In this document: piece after piece, positions 35,930-49,482 of the stretch | How the letters are laid out: each line of letters begins with the position of its first letter | How positions within the stretch are numbered: the stretch's first letter is position 1 | Assembly (NCBI RefSeq): GCF_040802235.1 | Contig: NC_133170.1 | Coordinates: forward strand, 635,001-699,000 | Length of the DNA: 64,000 bases | Source of the DNA: Manis javanica | Taxonomy: Eukaryota > Chordata > Mammalia > Pholidota > Manidae | Reading direction: 5' to 3' | Notes under the pieces: generated by a model | What the model was told of the DNA's origin: nothing | Seen by the model: the letters and a program-made list of their open reading frames with translations, nothing else | The model's database searches: none | Program-made: the position numbers and the translations under genes

Positions 35930-36060
35930 TCAGCCTTGTGGGATAACCGGAGCAGATGTAGTACTGTCCTTCTGTTTTACAGATGAGGAAACTTGGATTT
36001 TGTGTTGTTTACCTTGAACAAGATCTCATAGATTAAGAGAAGTGAATTTAGAACTGCAGT
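35930..36060 (-). mobile_element. MIR SINE fragment (antisense)
   Basis: TTCTGTTTTACAGATGAGGA and the preceding CCTTGTGGGATAACC fit the antisense MIR core. Confidence 0.65.
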
Positions 36061-37719
36061 TCCTAATTCCTGTTTTTTTTAACTTACTGTGAACTAATTT
36101 CAGAGTCTGAGTAGTTAGATTACTGAGGTTCTTCAAAGTAGTAAATGACTAAGAAACAGGACATTTTGGATTTAAGGCGACTCAGTTTGGGCCAAGTAGA
36201 TCATGAAAGTCCCACGTGAATATTCTTCATTGTAAGCCCCATTGTTTTGAATTGTGAAATAAAAATCCTTTGTCTTATTAGTCATGCTACATTCTGAGTT
36301 AGTAGTTTCTCAGTGTGTAAAAATTAGTAAAGGAACTAGATCTCAAAAATATTTTTAACATTAGCTGAATTCAAATTGTTTGACATCCCTAAGCACATTG
36401 GTATTAATCATTTATTACGAATTGGGGGTTTCAAAGTTCTGTGCTGTAAACTTCATTAATAGTGTGGAAGGAGAATGTAACTGTACTGACTCCATGGCCA
36501 AGATCTAGGAGGGAAGACTTGTGCCAGTTGGATTCATAAACAGTTCTAGTTGGGTTTAAACCTAAGCTGGTCTTTGACAAGAGGGTCTAAAGACAGGAAA
36601 AATGTATTTTGGTAAAAAGTATTTTGAATTTATCTTAATTAATTGCAAGTCTCTATGTGTTTGCAGGAACATTGACTAATGAAATAAGAATACGAATTTT
36701 TTCTGCTACCCAACTAAAGATTTCATCTGTGGAATTTAGTGCACGTTGATTTGCTTTGTGGCTAAATATTTTTAAAATAGAAGAGATCTTGCTTCCAGTA
36801 GAGAAGCAATCAATAGTCTAGATGGTAGAAGCCTTCGGTTCCGTTCAATGCTTTGATAAGATTGTATTCAGTGACCATATATTGTGAGGTTGAACAGCGT
36901 AATCGAAATATGTGTTTTTCTATATAAAACAGACATGGTCTATCCTTCCTTGCATTCTGCGTGCACCTTTCACAGAGTGCGAGCTTTGCCGTGGTCCCAG
37001 CTTTCTCTGGAGCGTGTCCAGGAGGTGGAGCGAGCGACGGTGACCGTGCGCATGCTCAGTTCTGCTAGACAGCATTCGGCTTCCCTGTGCTTGTAGCTTG
37101 TTGAGTATTTTTAAGTTGAAAATACTTAATAACATTCATAGTGCTGAAGGCAACACCTTTCTTGTATGTAATGTTTTCCTTCTTTTATGTTTCACCTTTG
37201 GATAGAAACATTTTGTTGAAACCAGATTGTTTTTAAAAGAAAGTACTTATCTGTACTTAAGCTGAACTACCACAAATTGTGATGGGTGGGGTGGGGAGAG
37301 AGTTGTGATGATGTTTAAACAAAAATAATTAACCCTGAAAGCGGAGAATAAACAGAATATTAAGAATTATTTCATTGTCCCTAATTGGGATATTAGCCAT
37401 TAGTTAAATAAACCATTAAGTCGAGTAGTAACAAGAGCACAATCTACTATTATATTGTTCGTTATAAATAATAAATAAATACTGGTTAACAAAATTACTT
37501 AGGCTTTGAAATTAATTTTCAGTTGAGTCTTTAATTGGTAAGATAAAAATTAGATGTGTTTTGAAGTGTTCATGTGCTTTGACAAATAGAATCAGGTTTC
37601 TGATTCACTGGTGTTTTTTTACATGGCCATTAGTCATTAAGTTCTCTAATTTTCCTCAGCCCCCTTCTGTTTTTAAAGAGAGGCCTGCAGTTTACTTTGG
37701 ATTTCATGATTAGAATAAG

Positions 37720-37830
37720 CATCTACATTTCTTCTAACTGGCCAGGCCCTATGCTAAGGTTTTCTCATATATTCATTCATTTAAATTACTATGTTAAGGT
37801 TTATTTGATAGTAAAGACAGCAAGGATTCT
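37720..37830 (-). mobile_element. Weak MIR remnant (antisense)
   Basis: GGCCAGGCCCTATGCTAAGG followed by CATTCATTTAAATTAC resembles the antisense MIR start. Heavily worn. Confidence 0.45.
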
Positions 37831-39711
37831 GAACTCTAATTTGTTTCTAAACACCTCAAGGAATAGCCTGAAATTAAAATTACTTTTAAAAATTGATCCA
37901 TAGTTTAAAATTTTACTAGTGTTTACTTTAGTAGAAAGATAGAAATCAAAATGAGTTTTACAGAGGCTGGAAATCTACATAATAAAGTACGAAATGTATT
38001 TAGGCTTATCTTCCTAATCTTATGTGTTTTTCAGAAATTCAGTTGAACTGAGATTTGTACTCAAGGCTCATTGAAATATTACTCAGAATGTATATCAGGA
38101 ACCAAAAGGACTCATTTATTTACTTTATTATACTCTAGGCATTGAAGAAACTTCTGCCCCATCAGAATCAAGTAAAGTAAATGTATATAGTGGTCAAGTA
38201 TATTTATTTTGGACATGCCGCTGAAAGTTTGCATGCTCTTAAAATACCATTATCCAAACTCAAAATTAGTTGCAGTCTCTTCGAGCTCTAAAATTTTGGT
38301 TTTACTGTTTTTTAAAACAAAACCATGTAAGGACTTCAAAATGATAAGTAACTGAATTTAGTGTCTAGGTATTTCATAGAATTCACTTTGCCCAGGGCAA
38401 AAGGATTCAGAATAATGGAACCTGTGGTGTCTTCATGGCCCACAGCCTAACTGCCTGCTGTTGGGAACACTAAAACAAATTGAAATTAAGCATGTTTACT
38501 ATGACTGTTTAATTACAAGGAACTCATGGTGGTAAGTCTGTTGTTTATAAAGTGATGATGATGTAGAAATAGAATATTGAACTAAACAAAGACATAGCTA
38601 TTGACTCAGAAAGTTAAATATTTTTTAACTTAAGCATTAATATTAGAGCTGAGAATTGAAACTAAACAAAAAAAGGCCTTTGAACTGATTAAATATGTGT
38701 GGAGCCAATCCATTAAAGTTTATCGACCACGCTGAAAGTTACTTATTTCATCCATACTGTGAGCAAAAAAAAAAAAAAACATATTGAAAAGTTTTATTTT
38801 GCATGTAAGTTTATTCTTGATCATCTTGGTTTGCACATTTCAAAATGAATAATTGGAAAGATGCAAGCTGGAGAATTCGGACATATTTGGAGCAGTGACA
38901 GCTGATCATAATTATGATGCCCTGTAGATGAGAAGGTAGCCTTCCACCCACACACTGGTTAAGAAAATAGAATTTGTGATTTGCAGGTCTCCAAGAATGG
39001 TTAAAAATTTGGCCCTTTAAAGTTCAAAGTTTGAGGACTTAGAAAAATTTTATGTTTGAAGTATTTAAGAATTTTATTTTATTTCATTTAAAGGGACATG
39101 AAATATATGTGATTAGGAGGTTCTTGACATCCACTGGGGTTCTTTTATCTTTCTATGAAATAAAAAATGTTTCCCTGGCCTAATTTTTTAATGTGATTAA
39201 TTTTCCTATTTTAAGTAAGTTATCCTTCCTCAACTTATTTGTCTCAGTCCTCCATTTCATATTAAATGCTGACAGCTTCAGTTTGAGAAAAGTAAGGTTA
39301 ATGAAATCAAAATCGGACAGCTGGCAGAGGTACATTTTCTTTCATGAGACCAGAAATGAAGAGCCTTGCTATGACGGCACACAGTTCTGAGGAAATCAAA
39401 CCACAGTGTTCAGTGCAGGCAGGTGAGGAGTATATTTTTGAATTAATAATACCTGGTAAAAATTCAAATTAAGACCAGTTGATATGTAGCTTGACTGCTG
39501 GTGTGTTTTATGTACAGGTGTCCTCCTGTGCAGTGGGTAGAAATATACACATTTGGGTGATTAGATTACTTTTCAGTACATGACAGTTCAGCAAAGCTTT
39601 ATTGTGTGGATTTTTTCAATCAATTTTTCCTAAACTTTTAATTTTTCTTTATTCCTGAACTAAACCAGACCTCTCTATTATGTAGTTCTCTGTGAATAGT
39701 AACTCACACAT

Positions 39712-39850
39712 GTCTGTGGAGCACCAGTTAGTCCTTATCTTTATAATTTATGAAGCAGTGTCAAGTATGTCACTTCATTCATTATCACAGCCCATGCAGT
39801 GGGTGATTGAGGGCTGTGTCTCCTCACCCTTGAAGTGGGTCAGAAAGGTC
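39712..39850 (-). mobile_element. MIR SINE fragment (antisense)
   Basis: GGAGCACCAGTTAGTCCTTA, TCATTCATTATCACAGCCCA and the GTGGGT segment follow antisense MIR order. Confidence 0.5.
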
Positions 39851-42494
39851 GCACTGTAACTGTCCCAAATCCCGTTGTTTTACCCTAAGGATTAATCCTT
39901 TGGTAAAATCTTTTGTAGAGCGAAGAATATTTTTATTTTCTGAACACTCATTGCCTAAAGCAGATTTGTGATACATTTTCACTTAATACTCTATTTTACC
40001 AGTTGTGCAAATTAATGTGTATTTCTGTATAGCCTAATTTTGAGTGTCAGAATTTGTAAAATGATTTGATTTACATAGGTAGTTTACAGAATCTTCTACT
40101 TTATATTAGAAAAAAAGTCTTGACTATTAAATTTCAAAAGAAATTAAAAGTGATTCTACCCAACTGTTGTAATGTATCTTCGAGAACGTGAAAGGTTTCC
40201 CATTGAGTAGTTAGATAAAGTGCTTTCTTGGTGTTAATTTTCTGACAGCCATTTGTCCTTAAGGAATACATACCTGGAAGTTATAAAGAACCACAGTTTG
40301 ATTAACATGGATTAACAAGGACTGTTCTGAAAGAGCTGCTTAAGTGTGACAGGGAACATGTAGGCTGACTACAGTGAGCACTCTTTGGAGGTTTAGTCTA
40401 GGTATCTTGGAACAATCACTGACAAAGGATAGGTCCTGGTGGATACATTTAAAGTAAGCATCAACCCCTAGTGGTACGCCTGCTTAAGTCATATGCATTT
40501 GATTTTGAACTGCAGTTTTGTATGTGCTCTGTTGGTAAAGAGATGTGGATGTTCTGCACATTCCTGTGACCAGACAAACCAATTTACAAGCAGAGGTACT
40601 GAGATGTAGTCGTGAAGCACTCACCTTTGACACCTGGTTCTCTCTCCCTAGGAGGGGCTAATCTGTAGGCAGCCTTTGTGATTGAGGATAGAGCAGCAGC
40701 AGGAAGCAAGAAATAATAAGAGATCAAGGATCCCGAATTCCCAAATAAGGAAGGTTTCCTGGTCTTACATTTAAATATGGGTTTGTCTGAGCTGGGAATT
40801 TACAACGCTTCAGAATACTAGGGTATGTTTTACTGAAATCATTAGGAAGATTATTATTTTTTTCTATCAAAGCTGCCTCTTTAATATAACCTCTGATTGC
40901 CTCTGATATAACCTTAATGCAGAGCGTTCACGTGTGCTTTATAAATACACGTTACCTTGTAAAGCAGTGATCAAATTGTATTAATTTTGTAGCTATATCA
41001 CAAAGTTGATGGTGGTGTTCGTATGCTTTGGTTATGAAACTAACTAAATTGGATACTTTAAAAATGATTGAAATGAAAGTCATATTGATTTAAATAGGTA
41101 AATAATTGAAGGGTATTTTTGTTGTATAGAAGGAATCAAAATGTTGAATAATCAAAGGGTATGGGTATTTTTGTATATAAGGAAAACAAATTTTGGGATT
41201 ATTTTCTTCACAACTGAAATCACACTTTTAAGCAGAATAAATGTATTAAACATTTTCTACATTCATTTTAAATGAGAATTTTTAAAACCACAGAACTTAA
41301 AAACTAAATTAGTTTGGTGACACTAACTCTAAAAACTAAAATTAGCATATGTTTGGTGTTTTCTGAGTGGGTATATGCTGGATATAAGGGTGAAGTGCCC
41401 TTGGGAAGGCCTTAAAAATTAGGCCCAGTGCGAACCATATTTTAAAACCTATTCATAAAACTTTCCTATTAAAGCTGTTTGATTATCATGTTGTGTAATT
41501 TTTGCTTTGGTATCTGTTAATGATGATGTCCTTGAACTCTGGCATTTTCTTAAAGTAGCCTAATACTTTCCTTACAGTACACATTAACCAAAAAAGGTCC
41601 ACTTAATTTTAAGAAATCTGTTTTGATTTCTTTTTCATTAAATTCTTCTTAGTCACACTTAACTTACTGACGTATGCTATGAAGACGTAGGAAAACCGAG
41701 TTTCTTTCTGTTTCCCCTCTCAAGTGCTTTGCTTACACTGTTGGAAGGTCAGAAATAGATGTCCTTTCTTGGCATATAGCAAAGAACTTGGTCTACTGTA
41801 GGTAGCTTGTTTCCCGACATACTCTTTCCTTCACTGGGAGGATAACTTGGTTGTGAAATTTTTCTATTGTCTGACCCTTAGTGAAAGAAAATCTGTAAAT
41901 TTATTTTGTAGTTATCAACTAGATTATCTTTAGGAAACGTAAATGTATATGGGTTGTGATGATAAAGGGTTTTCTGACTGTTACTTTTTCTCTCTTTTCT
42001 TCCTTCTGTTTTTGTAGTAACAGTGGAACCCTTTCTTCAAATGAAACCTTAGACAAATCTGTGGCAGTTATGCTTAAGGGAAAAGGAACAAAAAAATCTT
42101 ACTAGAACCCCGTTATTTTAAATAGATCAAAATGGTATGGCTCAGGTTAAAACTGTCAGTTTGAACATTGTGAAGGAAAAAGAGTGCCACTTAGCTGATG
42201 TCAGTAGGAAATTTAGCAAGACAATGAGATTGTGTAATTTGAGTTTTTGAAAGATTCAGTGCATCTGATACAGAGGAAATTTCTTTAACAGTTGTTTTCT
42301 TTGGATCTTAGTGTTACACATAGAAAGAGGTATAATAAAATGAAATACTTTAATTTCCATTTCATGAACTTTGCAAATTCCAACCAAACATCATCAAGAA
42401 CTTGTCTCTCACATGTTTATATAGTCATATTTTGGGTTATCTTTTTGTGAATGAACCAAGCTTTTTTATTGTTACTACAGTGAAGGTAGTTGAT

Positions 42495-42680
42495 GTTTAG
42501 AAGGCCTTATACAATACTTAACTTAGTATATGCCATACATTCTTCTGTGATTATTAATTCCATTAATTCCCACAAAAAATGTTAGAGATAAGTTCTGTTG
42601 TTACCTCATTTTCACAAATAAGGTAACTAAGACAGAGCATCTGTGTAGCTTGCTCAATAAAACTAATACAGAAGGACGAG
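42495..42680 (-). mobile_element. MIR SINE (antisense)
   Basis: TATGCCATACATTCTTCTGT, TTACCTCATTTTCACAAATA and AAGGTAACTAAGACAGAGCA match the antisense MIR body. Confidence 0.65.
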
Positions 42681-43689
42681 ATAGGAAAATAGATTGTAAA
42701 TTTCAGAGCCTCTTCACATCTGTTAATAGTTTTTTTAAACAACATTGAAGGAAACAAATTTTCATTTATTGTTTTATCTTTTTATGAATGCTTATCCAAA
42801 TTTACCTTTAGAAATAAAGACATTTTGAAACTTGGGTAAAAATAATAAGTACTTGAAAGTTTTTATTTTAAACTATTCTTTTGACTTATAACTATTAATA
42901 TAACCTTTAGTCTAAGAAATTTCATACAGTAAATGCTAACGGTGGTAAGCAACAGTCACACAGTTATTTTGAGTCTTTGAACTAGAATTGCTGTTTGCAG
43001 CACATTAAAAAGATGCGGACAGCTTTGTTGTTACTAGTAGCAAAGCCTCTAAGGGCCAGTTTTCTGTGGGGGAAGAGCATAAGAATCCACACCACAGTAC
43101 TTGGAAGTAAGCTCAGCTGGCTTCTACCAGTCTGAACCGATGTTAATATAATACTAAGATTACATTTCCTAACTCAGATGTGTTAAAGTGTAAAAATTAA
43201 CTCAGTTTACATTTTGGTTGTTCCCAAAGTGACTCACAAGCTTTGTGAAAATGTATATATGATCAAGGGCCACACACAATCTGATCTACCTGTACTTAAC
43301 TTGTACAAGGATATTTTGATATGTGCCAGTGACCAGAAAGGCAAAAAACAACATTTTGTCACAAGAGAATATCTGATAACTTATCCAGATTCCAGTACTG
43401 TCTTACAGTCTTATAGACTATTGTTAAGATCATGTTTTACTTTTATAGCCATAGTTTTAAGAATATCACCTTTTAGTATTTTCTTTCAGTATTTTAACTA
43501 CAGAATCTTCCCTCCTAATCTAGCAGATAATGTACTCCATCTTAAATTATTTAAGTAACACAAGCCCATTCCTGTACAAATATTTAATAGTATCATCAGA
43601 GAAACTCAATTATAGTTGATACTAATTTTGAAAGTATAGGAAATATATTTACATCAAAACAAAGTTGATTTAGAATCACAAGTTATCAA

Positions 43690-44160
43690 AGCACAATTTT
43701 CCTTAATCTGTAAAGAATACATACAGTTCAATTTGAAAAAGACCAGCAACCTAATAAAAAAGTTAGGCAAAGGACATGAATAGACAGCTTAAAGAAAAGG
43801 AACTTTGAATAGCCGTTAAAAATATGAAGCATGCTCAGCCTTACTCATATAAAAGGAAATGTAAATTAAAAGTACTACACCATACTATGCTATTAAGAAT
43901 GGGGCAGCTGTGAAATATTAATACAAACCAACTTAAAAAATATAAGAAAAAACCAAAATTCAGTGCAGCATATGAACTAACTATATTTGAAATTAAAGAT
44001 ATTTATGTGTATATGCACTGCCCTGGATGTCACCAAATAGATACGGCTACTTCTGGGAGGGCATCCAGGCGGCTGAGAGGAGGGTTGGAGGAATTGTTCA
44101 TTCTCTTCAAATCTTTAAAAAAATTTTTATTGTTGGTACAACAGTCTATTCAAAATAATT
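43690..44160 (+). mobile_element. Old LINE-1 ORF2 3' segment (sense)
   Basis: AGGCAAAGGACATGAATAGA, GAATAGCCGTTAAAAATATG, TAAAAGGAAATGTAAATTAA and CTACACCATACTATGC follow L1 ORF2 near its 3' end. Frames are broken. Confidence 0.65.
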
Positions 44161-44655
44161 AATTCTGGAGGAAATATTAAGTCACAGAATATTAAAATCT
44201 GAAAGGGGTCTGTCCAAGCCATTCCTGTAAAAGGCATTACTAGGTTTGAATGGTCAACTGTTTAGGGTTGCCCAAGTGCTTTAGATCTCAGAGCTGTTGA
44301 TTTCAGCCCAGCTCTCCTTTCATTACACTGGTAGCTCCGAGCCAGGCAAGCAGGTCTTAATCGGTGTTATCATGGTAACAGATGTCTTACCCTTTTCATT
44401 GTCATAGTCCACTTATCTAGCACACAGTAGATGCTAAGTAAATGTCTGAATTAAACAAATTTAAGGTATTCATTATTCTGTGGCATGCAGACAGAAAGTG
44501 TTTCATCTTTATCTTTGAAGAAGAAAAAATATTTTTCTGTTTCCTGTTCTGGTGGAAAACTTCTTATAAATGTCATAAATGCATTTGTTACAATTTAATT
44601 TTGATCTATACCAAAGAAACATCTGTAAAGTTATAATTTGTCAATCATTTTTCAG

Positions 44656-44733
44656 ACACTGGCTTCATGTCCTATTGACCGAAAACCTTTTCAGGCAGTG
44701 TTTAAATTGAATGCAGTGGAAGGTTATGTTAAG
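44656..44733 (+). CDS. SCAF11: SCAF11 exon 4: end of RING finger, residues 74-99
   Basis: The acceptor is CATTTTTCAG|ACACTG and the donor GTTAAG|GTAAGG. The exon is exactly 26 codons in phase 0. It reads TLASCPIDRKPFQAVF and then KLNAVEGYVK. Cys78 and Asp81 complete the zinc-ligand set, so the eighth position is Asp and not Cys or His, as in human SCAF11 from memory. The phase-0 boundary between exons 3 and 4 falls inside the RING, so skipping this symmetrical exon would keep the frame but remove two zinc ligands. Confidence 0.96.
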
Positions 44734-46835
44734 GTAAGGCTTAGGTTTTATTTTGCAACATGAACTGTATAAACTTAGTTGAGACATTTTGCTCTAATAG
44801 ATGTCTAATTTGAATGTAAATGTGAATTATTCAATTTTAGGCTTAATATGTGATTAGCATTCCTCCTCAGCATGACAAGCCCCAACTTTTCTATAAGCAA
44901 TTCTGAACCTTTTTCTTTTCTTTGAACACTAAAGAGGACATATCCATGGTGGTTTCACATTAAGTCTTAATTACAGAGTATTTAAATTTTTAGAATATTT
45001 TTAGTGTAAAGACTTCTGTATTTCAAAAACATGTATTGATTAATTGAATAGTGCTTTGAATACATTTTCCCATTGAAAAAAATGTCTGAAATGGACTATT
45101 AGATTCAAAGACCAACCTCCACAAAAATTTAAGTCCAAAATACCTGAAAATTATGGTCTCATAAAAAGCATTATAATGTTGAGAATATTGAGTCAGTAAA
45201 GCTAAATACAAAATGATATCTTTGTTCTTAAATGCTGGTGCTTGAAGGAAAGTGAGTTTAATTGGAGGATAAAGGGTTTGTGGAGACTTTGAGAGGCCCT
45301 TGCCAGGTTCATGGTTGGTGTGGCAGGTGGCTTTATTCCTTTATTAAGTATAGTTGAACTGTAATGCTTGACCCTGTTCAGTCCGTGAGGTGCTCACACA
45401 TTCCTCATCGGCGTCAGTTTTGCTTCTGAGCCATGATCATGATTTGTATTCACATTTATTTTGGCTTACCAATAAAAGAAGAAAAATTAATTGAGAACAT
45501 AATCCTGAGTTAATGAGAGAGAGAAAAGGAGCATGAGTAGCTAAGTAAAATGTAGAGATGTCCTGAGGTGTCATGGACGAGTCACAGTGGTGGATGGTAA
45601 AAGGGGGACGCTTAGTATACACTTATGTGGTGTCACTGATAGGAAGAACAGACGGCTCATGTGGCAGTGCGAGTCCCTGACGGCTTGGTCGCCTTCTGTG
45701 AGGGGGGAAGGGGTAGGGGAGCAGTAACAGCTGTTCAAGCATTACACATTCTGTGTGTAGATATTTGTATTTGCTTTGATACATTTTTACCAGATGGGTC
45801 TCAAGGACATAAAGTACTAAGGAGACTGCAGTTCAGATAAATGACCTGTAAAAAGTGTTTTTGCTTGTTGTAATTGTGTAACTTTGGACATCCATGCAAG
45901 TTAGGATGTATCTTAAAAGATATTATACAATATAATGTGTTATCATAGTCAGAATTAAAGCATGGCTTCTCTGAAAGGCATGTTCTCTGTTTTTCCAGAC
46001 TATATATATTATGTTGCTAAAGATTTATTAGCATGAACTAACTTCCCAAGATATTTCCTGTAAAATTTTGTTCTGTTGCTTGGAATAAAACTTTGTTTTA
46101 TTTAATAGCATTTGTACTTAAATGAAAAATTTGGTACAGTATTAATCTAATTTTGTCAACTTAGAGGAATTTCTCACATGTAATGTTATCCACATACTCT
46201 CAGTACTGTCCTGGGGCCTTTCCTTCTTGGATACTTTTACTCTGTCTTCTTCCTCCCCGGCTGGGTGTGAATGCGACTACTTGCTTGCAAGCTCCCTGTC
46301 GTCAACTGCTTTTCAACTACCACTGAACACTGACCTCTGACATTTCGTTTTACACTAAAACCCTCCTCGCAAGGATCCAGAATAACCTTCTGACCGGCCA
46401 TTCTCACGGTCATCTGCATGTAATGCTATTGGCCAGTCTTTCCTGCCCGTGTGGCTGTGTACGTCCACTTCTGCTCATGCCCGTCACCCTGCAGCAGCCT
46501 TTGCCATCTCCCTGCCCTCCCCACTTTTCTTCCCTCACTGGGGCGCCTCATAGGCTCTTTCTCTGGATTCCTCCCCAAGTCTTCGCAACCACTTCAGTAC
46601 CATTATGTGTTGCCTGTGATTTGTGTGGCTTCTAAAATTGTGTCACTGTCCCAGATCTATTTTCAGTCACTTGTTGGACATCTCCATCTAGAATACCAAA
46701 GAAATGTACACATCACCAAACAAATGCATCTGGAAGTTTCCCCTTTTTCTCTCCCCCCTGTCTTTGCCTGTGTGTGCACAGAGCCTTTCACTTCTCTCTT
46801 ATCACCACCTTGCAGGCCTTCATGCTGTCATCTAG

Positions 46836-47160
46836 GCTGGTTCTGCCAATAGAAATACACTACAAGCCACTTTGAGTTTTTAGTAGCCACATTAAAAGAG
46901 TAAAAAGATACTGTTAAAATAAGCTTTTATGATATATTTTATTTAATCCAACATATCTAATGTATCATTTCAACATGGAATATTTCTAAAAAATTATTAC
47001 TGAGAGATTTTACCTTTTGTTGTTGTTCTAAGTCTGCAATCTCGTGTGTATTTTACATTTAACAGGATATCTCAATCCATGTGAGCCACATTTCAAGCGC
47101 TTGGTAGCTGCACGTGGCTCATGACTGTTGTCTCAGACAGTGTAGATCTGCACTGTTGTA
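46836..47160 (-). mobile_element. MER5A hAT-Charlie element (antisense)
   Basis: GTTTTTAGTAGCCACATTAA, TTTATTTAATCCAACATATC, TAATGTATCATTTCAACATG, CACATTTCAAGCGCTTGGTA and GCTGCACGTGGCTCATGACT form a nearly complete antisense MER5A. Confidence 0.8.
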
Positions 47161-47189
47161 AGATTTCTTCTGGTTTCCTGGCTTTTATA

Positions 47190-47700
47190 GTCCCTCCTTA
47201 ATGGTTCATTCTCTACATCACTGTCAAAGTTATCCTGAAAAATAAATTTGATATCTTACTTGCTTTAAAAACTCCATTTACTCTCTGATGCCTATAGAAT
47301 TACTTGCTCTTTCAAGGCCCCTTACAGTCTGATCCTAATGCATTACATCATCTTCATATCCTGCTATTCTTTTCTCACCCAACTGCAATGGCTTCTCACT
47401 GTTCTTTATAACTGTTCTTCCCTCTGTTTAGAATATTTTTTCCTTAGGCATATTCTTACTCATTCTGTAAGACTCTCATAAATCATCTCATTAAAGTCTT
47501 CTCTGATATTCTCAAAGTTAAAATTTCTCAGTCCTGTGAATATGCACAGACGTGTGCTCATCTGTCTCTCATGAATAAAGTGCTCATGTACATGCCTGTC
47601 TTTCACTGTTTTGTTTCCCCAGAGCTGAGCACACTTACTAAGATTATAGCGTAGCATGCTTGAATGAGTAAGCATATGTGTTTGGGTTACACTGTAATTC
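47190..47700 (+). mobile_element. LINE-2 3' fragment
   Basis: L2 order is kept: ATGCCTATAGAATTACTTGC, AAGGCCCCTTACAGTCTGAT, CTGTTCTTCCCTCTGTTTAG, CATTCTGTAAGACTCTCATA and AAAGTCTTCTCTGATATTCT. The pyrimidine-rich block at 46200-46830 may be an upstream part of the same L2, split by the MER5A element. Confidence 0.7.
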
Positions 47701-47809
47701 AGTTAATTTTGTTTGCTTTAATTTCTTGCCCTTTCAAAGGAGAATTAATGGTTATCATCTGTGGTGGTACTGGAGTAACTCTAAATAGGTGATTTTGCTT
47801 TTCTTACAG

Positions 47810-47910
47810 GTTCAAGTAAAAAGACAGTTGAGAGAAACAAAAGACAAGAAAAATGAAAGCCCTTTTAAGAAACGGCTCTCCTGTCATGAAAATTCTAAAA
47901 GCTGTATGAG
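47810..47910 (+). CDS. SCAF11: SCAF11 exon 5: residues 100-133 (part)
   Basis: The acceptor is TTTTCTTACAG|GTTCAA and the donor ATGAG|GTCAGT. The 101-nt exon begins in phase 0 and ends in phase 2. It encodes VQVKRQLRETKDKKNE, then SPFKKRLSCHENSKSCM, clearly the human VQVKKQLRETKDKKNE region. It is Lys/Arg-rich and predicted charged. The basic stretch directly after the RING may help contact nucleic acid or partner proteins, which is inference. Confidence 0.95.
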
Positions 47911-49482
47911 GTCAGTGATGAACTTTAGAAGTGGAATACGTATGTGCAGAACCAGAAGATAGCTAGTAAAGAAACAAAAAAAATACACTTTTTTAAATGA
48001 TGTGGGGTTCAAGTTTGTTTACTTACTTACCTAAAACACATACTTGATCATTTAAGGAAGGACCAACTGAAATCTGAGAATATATTATTTGAGCTCTATC
48101 TTTAATGAATTGGTTTTTCTTAGGTTTTTTTTTCCCGTTTTAGATCATAATTTATATAAAATAAAAATGTTACATACGGCAGTGTAAAATTTCTATCAAT
48201 TTTGTGACTGCTTACTCATTTCTGTACGTATCAGACCTCAGTGGTGGCTTGGCTCTGGGGCCCAGGCTGTACTTTGAGCAGGGCCCTCAGCATTTGTGGG
48301 CACACGGATGGTAGTGCCCAGCACGGTGGCACGGCTGCTGCGGCAGAAGCTGCTGACGTCGCCCTCGTGCCTCTCTGGGGCCTAGCAGCCTGGCTTCCAC
48401 CGTAACTGAAGCGTATATGTAAAATTTTTAATCTGTTTGGATTTGTTTCAACTGTGTTGATATGATGCAATTAAGGCATTTAACATGTTTTCTTTAACTG
48501 AGTAGTGTACTGGAAATTAATTTTTTACTAATACCTAAAAAATATTCTAGTGTATTAGAAATTTAAGCCTGTTTTGACCTGAAATATATTTACAGCTGTC
48601 CAAAACTTGTTTTCTTAAGTCAATATATTGTCAAAGTCATATTTAAATCTGTGATTCATTAGTGCATTTCATGAGCATACCAGTTTCTTCAGAGAGTGAA
48701 TTTACCTAGTCATCAAACAGCTGCCAGTAGCCCCATGCCACTGGCTTATGACCCTGTAACTCTTCAGATACTGACTTGGGAAATTAGGGACTTCTTTGGG
48801 AGTCTAAAGAAAGCTACCAGATACCTTCTGCCAGAAAAAGCTGTCATAAAACATACTTACAGACAAAACTTTGTATATAATTTTAAGGGATTTAGGGACC
48901 AGCCTTCCAAGACCCCCATGAACCCAAGTTCATAACTGCACTAGAGCAGATTTCACCTCCATCACTTTTTAACTGTTTCGGAGTCGGCTTTGACTCCTGC
49001 ACTTACACTTACAAAGTAGGTAACAGCCCGTGTCCCAGGTGCTCATCCTGAGGCAGCCTGTCCTGCACTTCCTCAGGGTTGTCCCAGCTCTTGGCTTTTG
49101 CTGAGAATGCAGCCGTCCCCTCACCCCACTCCTGACCTGCACCAGGTCACACACCGGTTCTAGCAGCCAAGGTCTTCGCATGCTTCTGACTCCAGCACGC
49201 AGACACCTCCGTTCAGTGTTGCCCTCCCTTCTAAGCAGTGAAACCCTGACGCCCTCAGTCTGAGACTGCTGGTTCCTGGGAAAGAGGGCGGCGGTGCTGC
49301 TGCTGGGTAGTGCACCCCCACTGTGGCTGCTGGAGTGGAAATGCGTCCAGTTGTGCTCTCCTTGCTAGAACTTCAAACTCAGTGCAGAACAGATTTCCTT
49401 TTGGTTGACATCGAATTGAAAATAAAATAAGCAAAACGACAACTTTCTCGTAATTATTTTACCTCTTTATTGATGTTTGCAG
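47911..49482 (+). other. Intron 5
   Basis: About 1.6 kb. Two GC-richer patches (48240-48420 and 49040-49340) stand out from AT-rich surroundings; neither gives a recognisable gene, pseudogene or RNA. No repeat was assigned. Confidence 0.5.

Larger units (their letters stand above)
35527..44655 (+). other. Intron 3
   Basis: About 9.1 kb, the longest intron between coding exons. Apart from the MIR and L1 pieces listed, 36070-37700, 37840-39700, 39860-42480 and 42690-43680 show nothing I can assign. They are AT-rich and unusually poor in recognised transposons. A GC-richer patch at 36950-37060 and an A-run at 38766-38779 are the only local irregularities. A short L2-like end is possible at 44392-44460. 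Confidence 0.55.

Noticed and set aside
48240-48420. GC-rich intronic patch considered as a processed pseudogene
   Set aside because: The minus-strand 79-codon frame has no family resemblance and no A-tail or flanking duplication was found.
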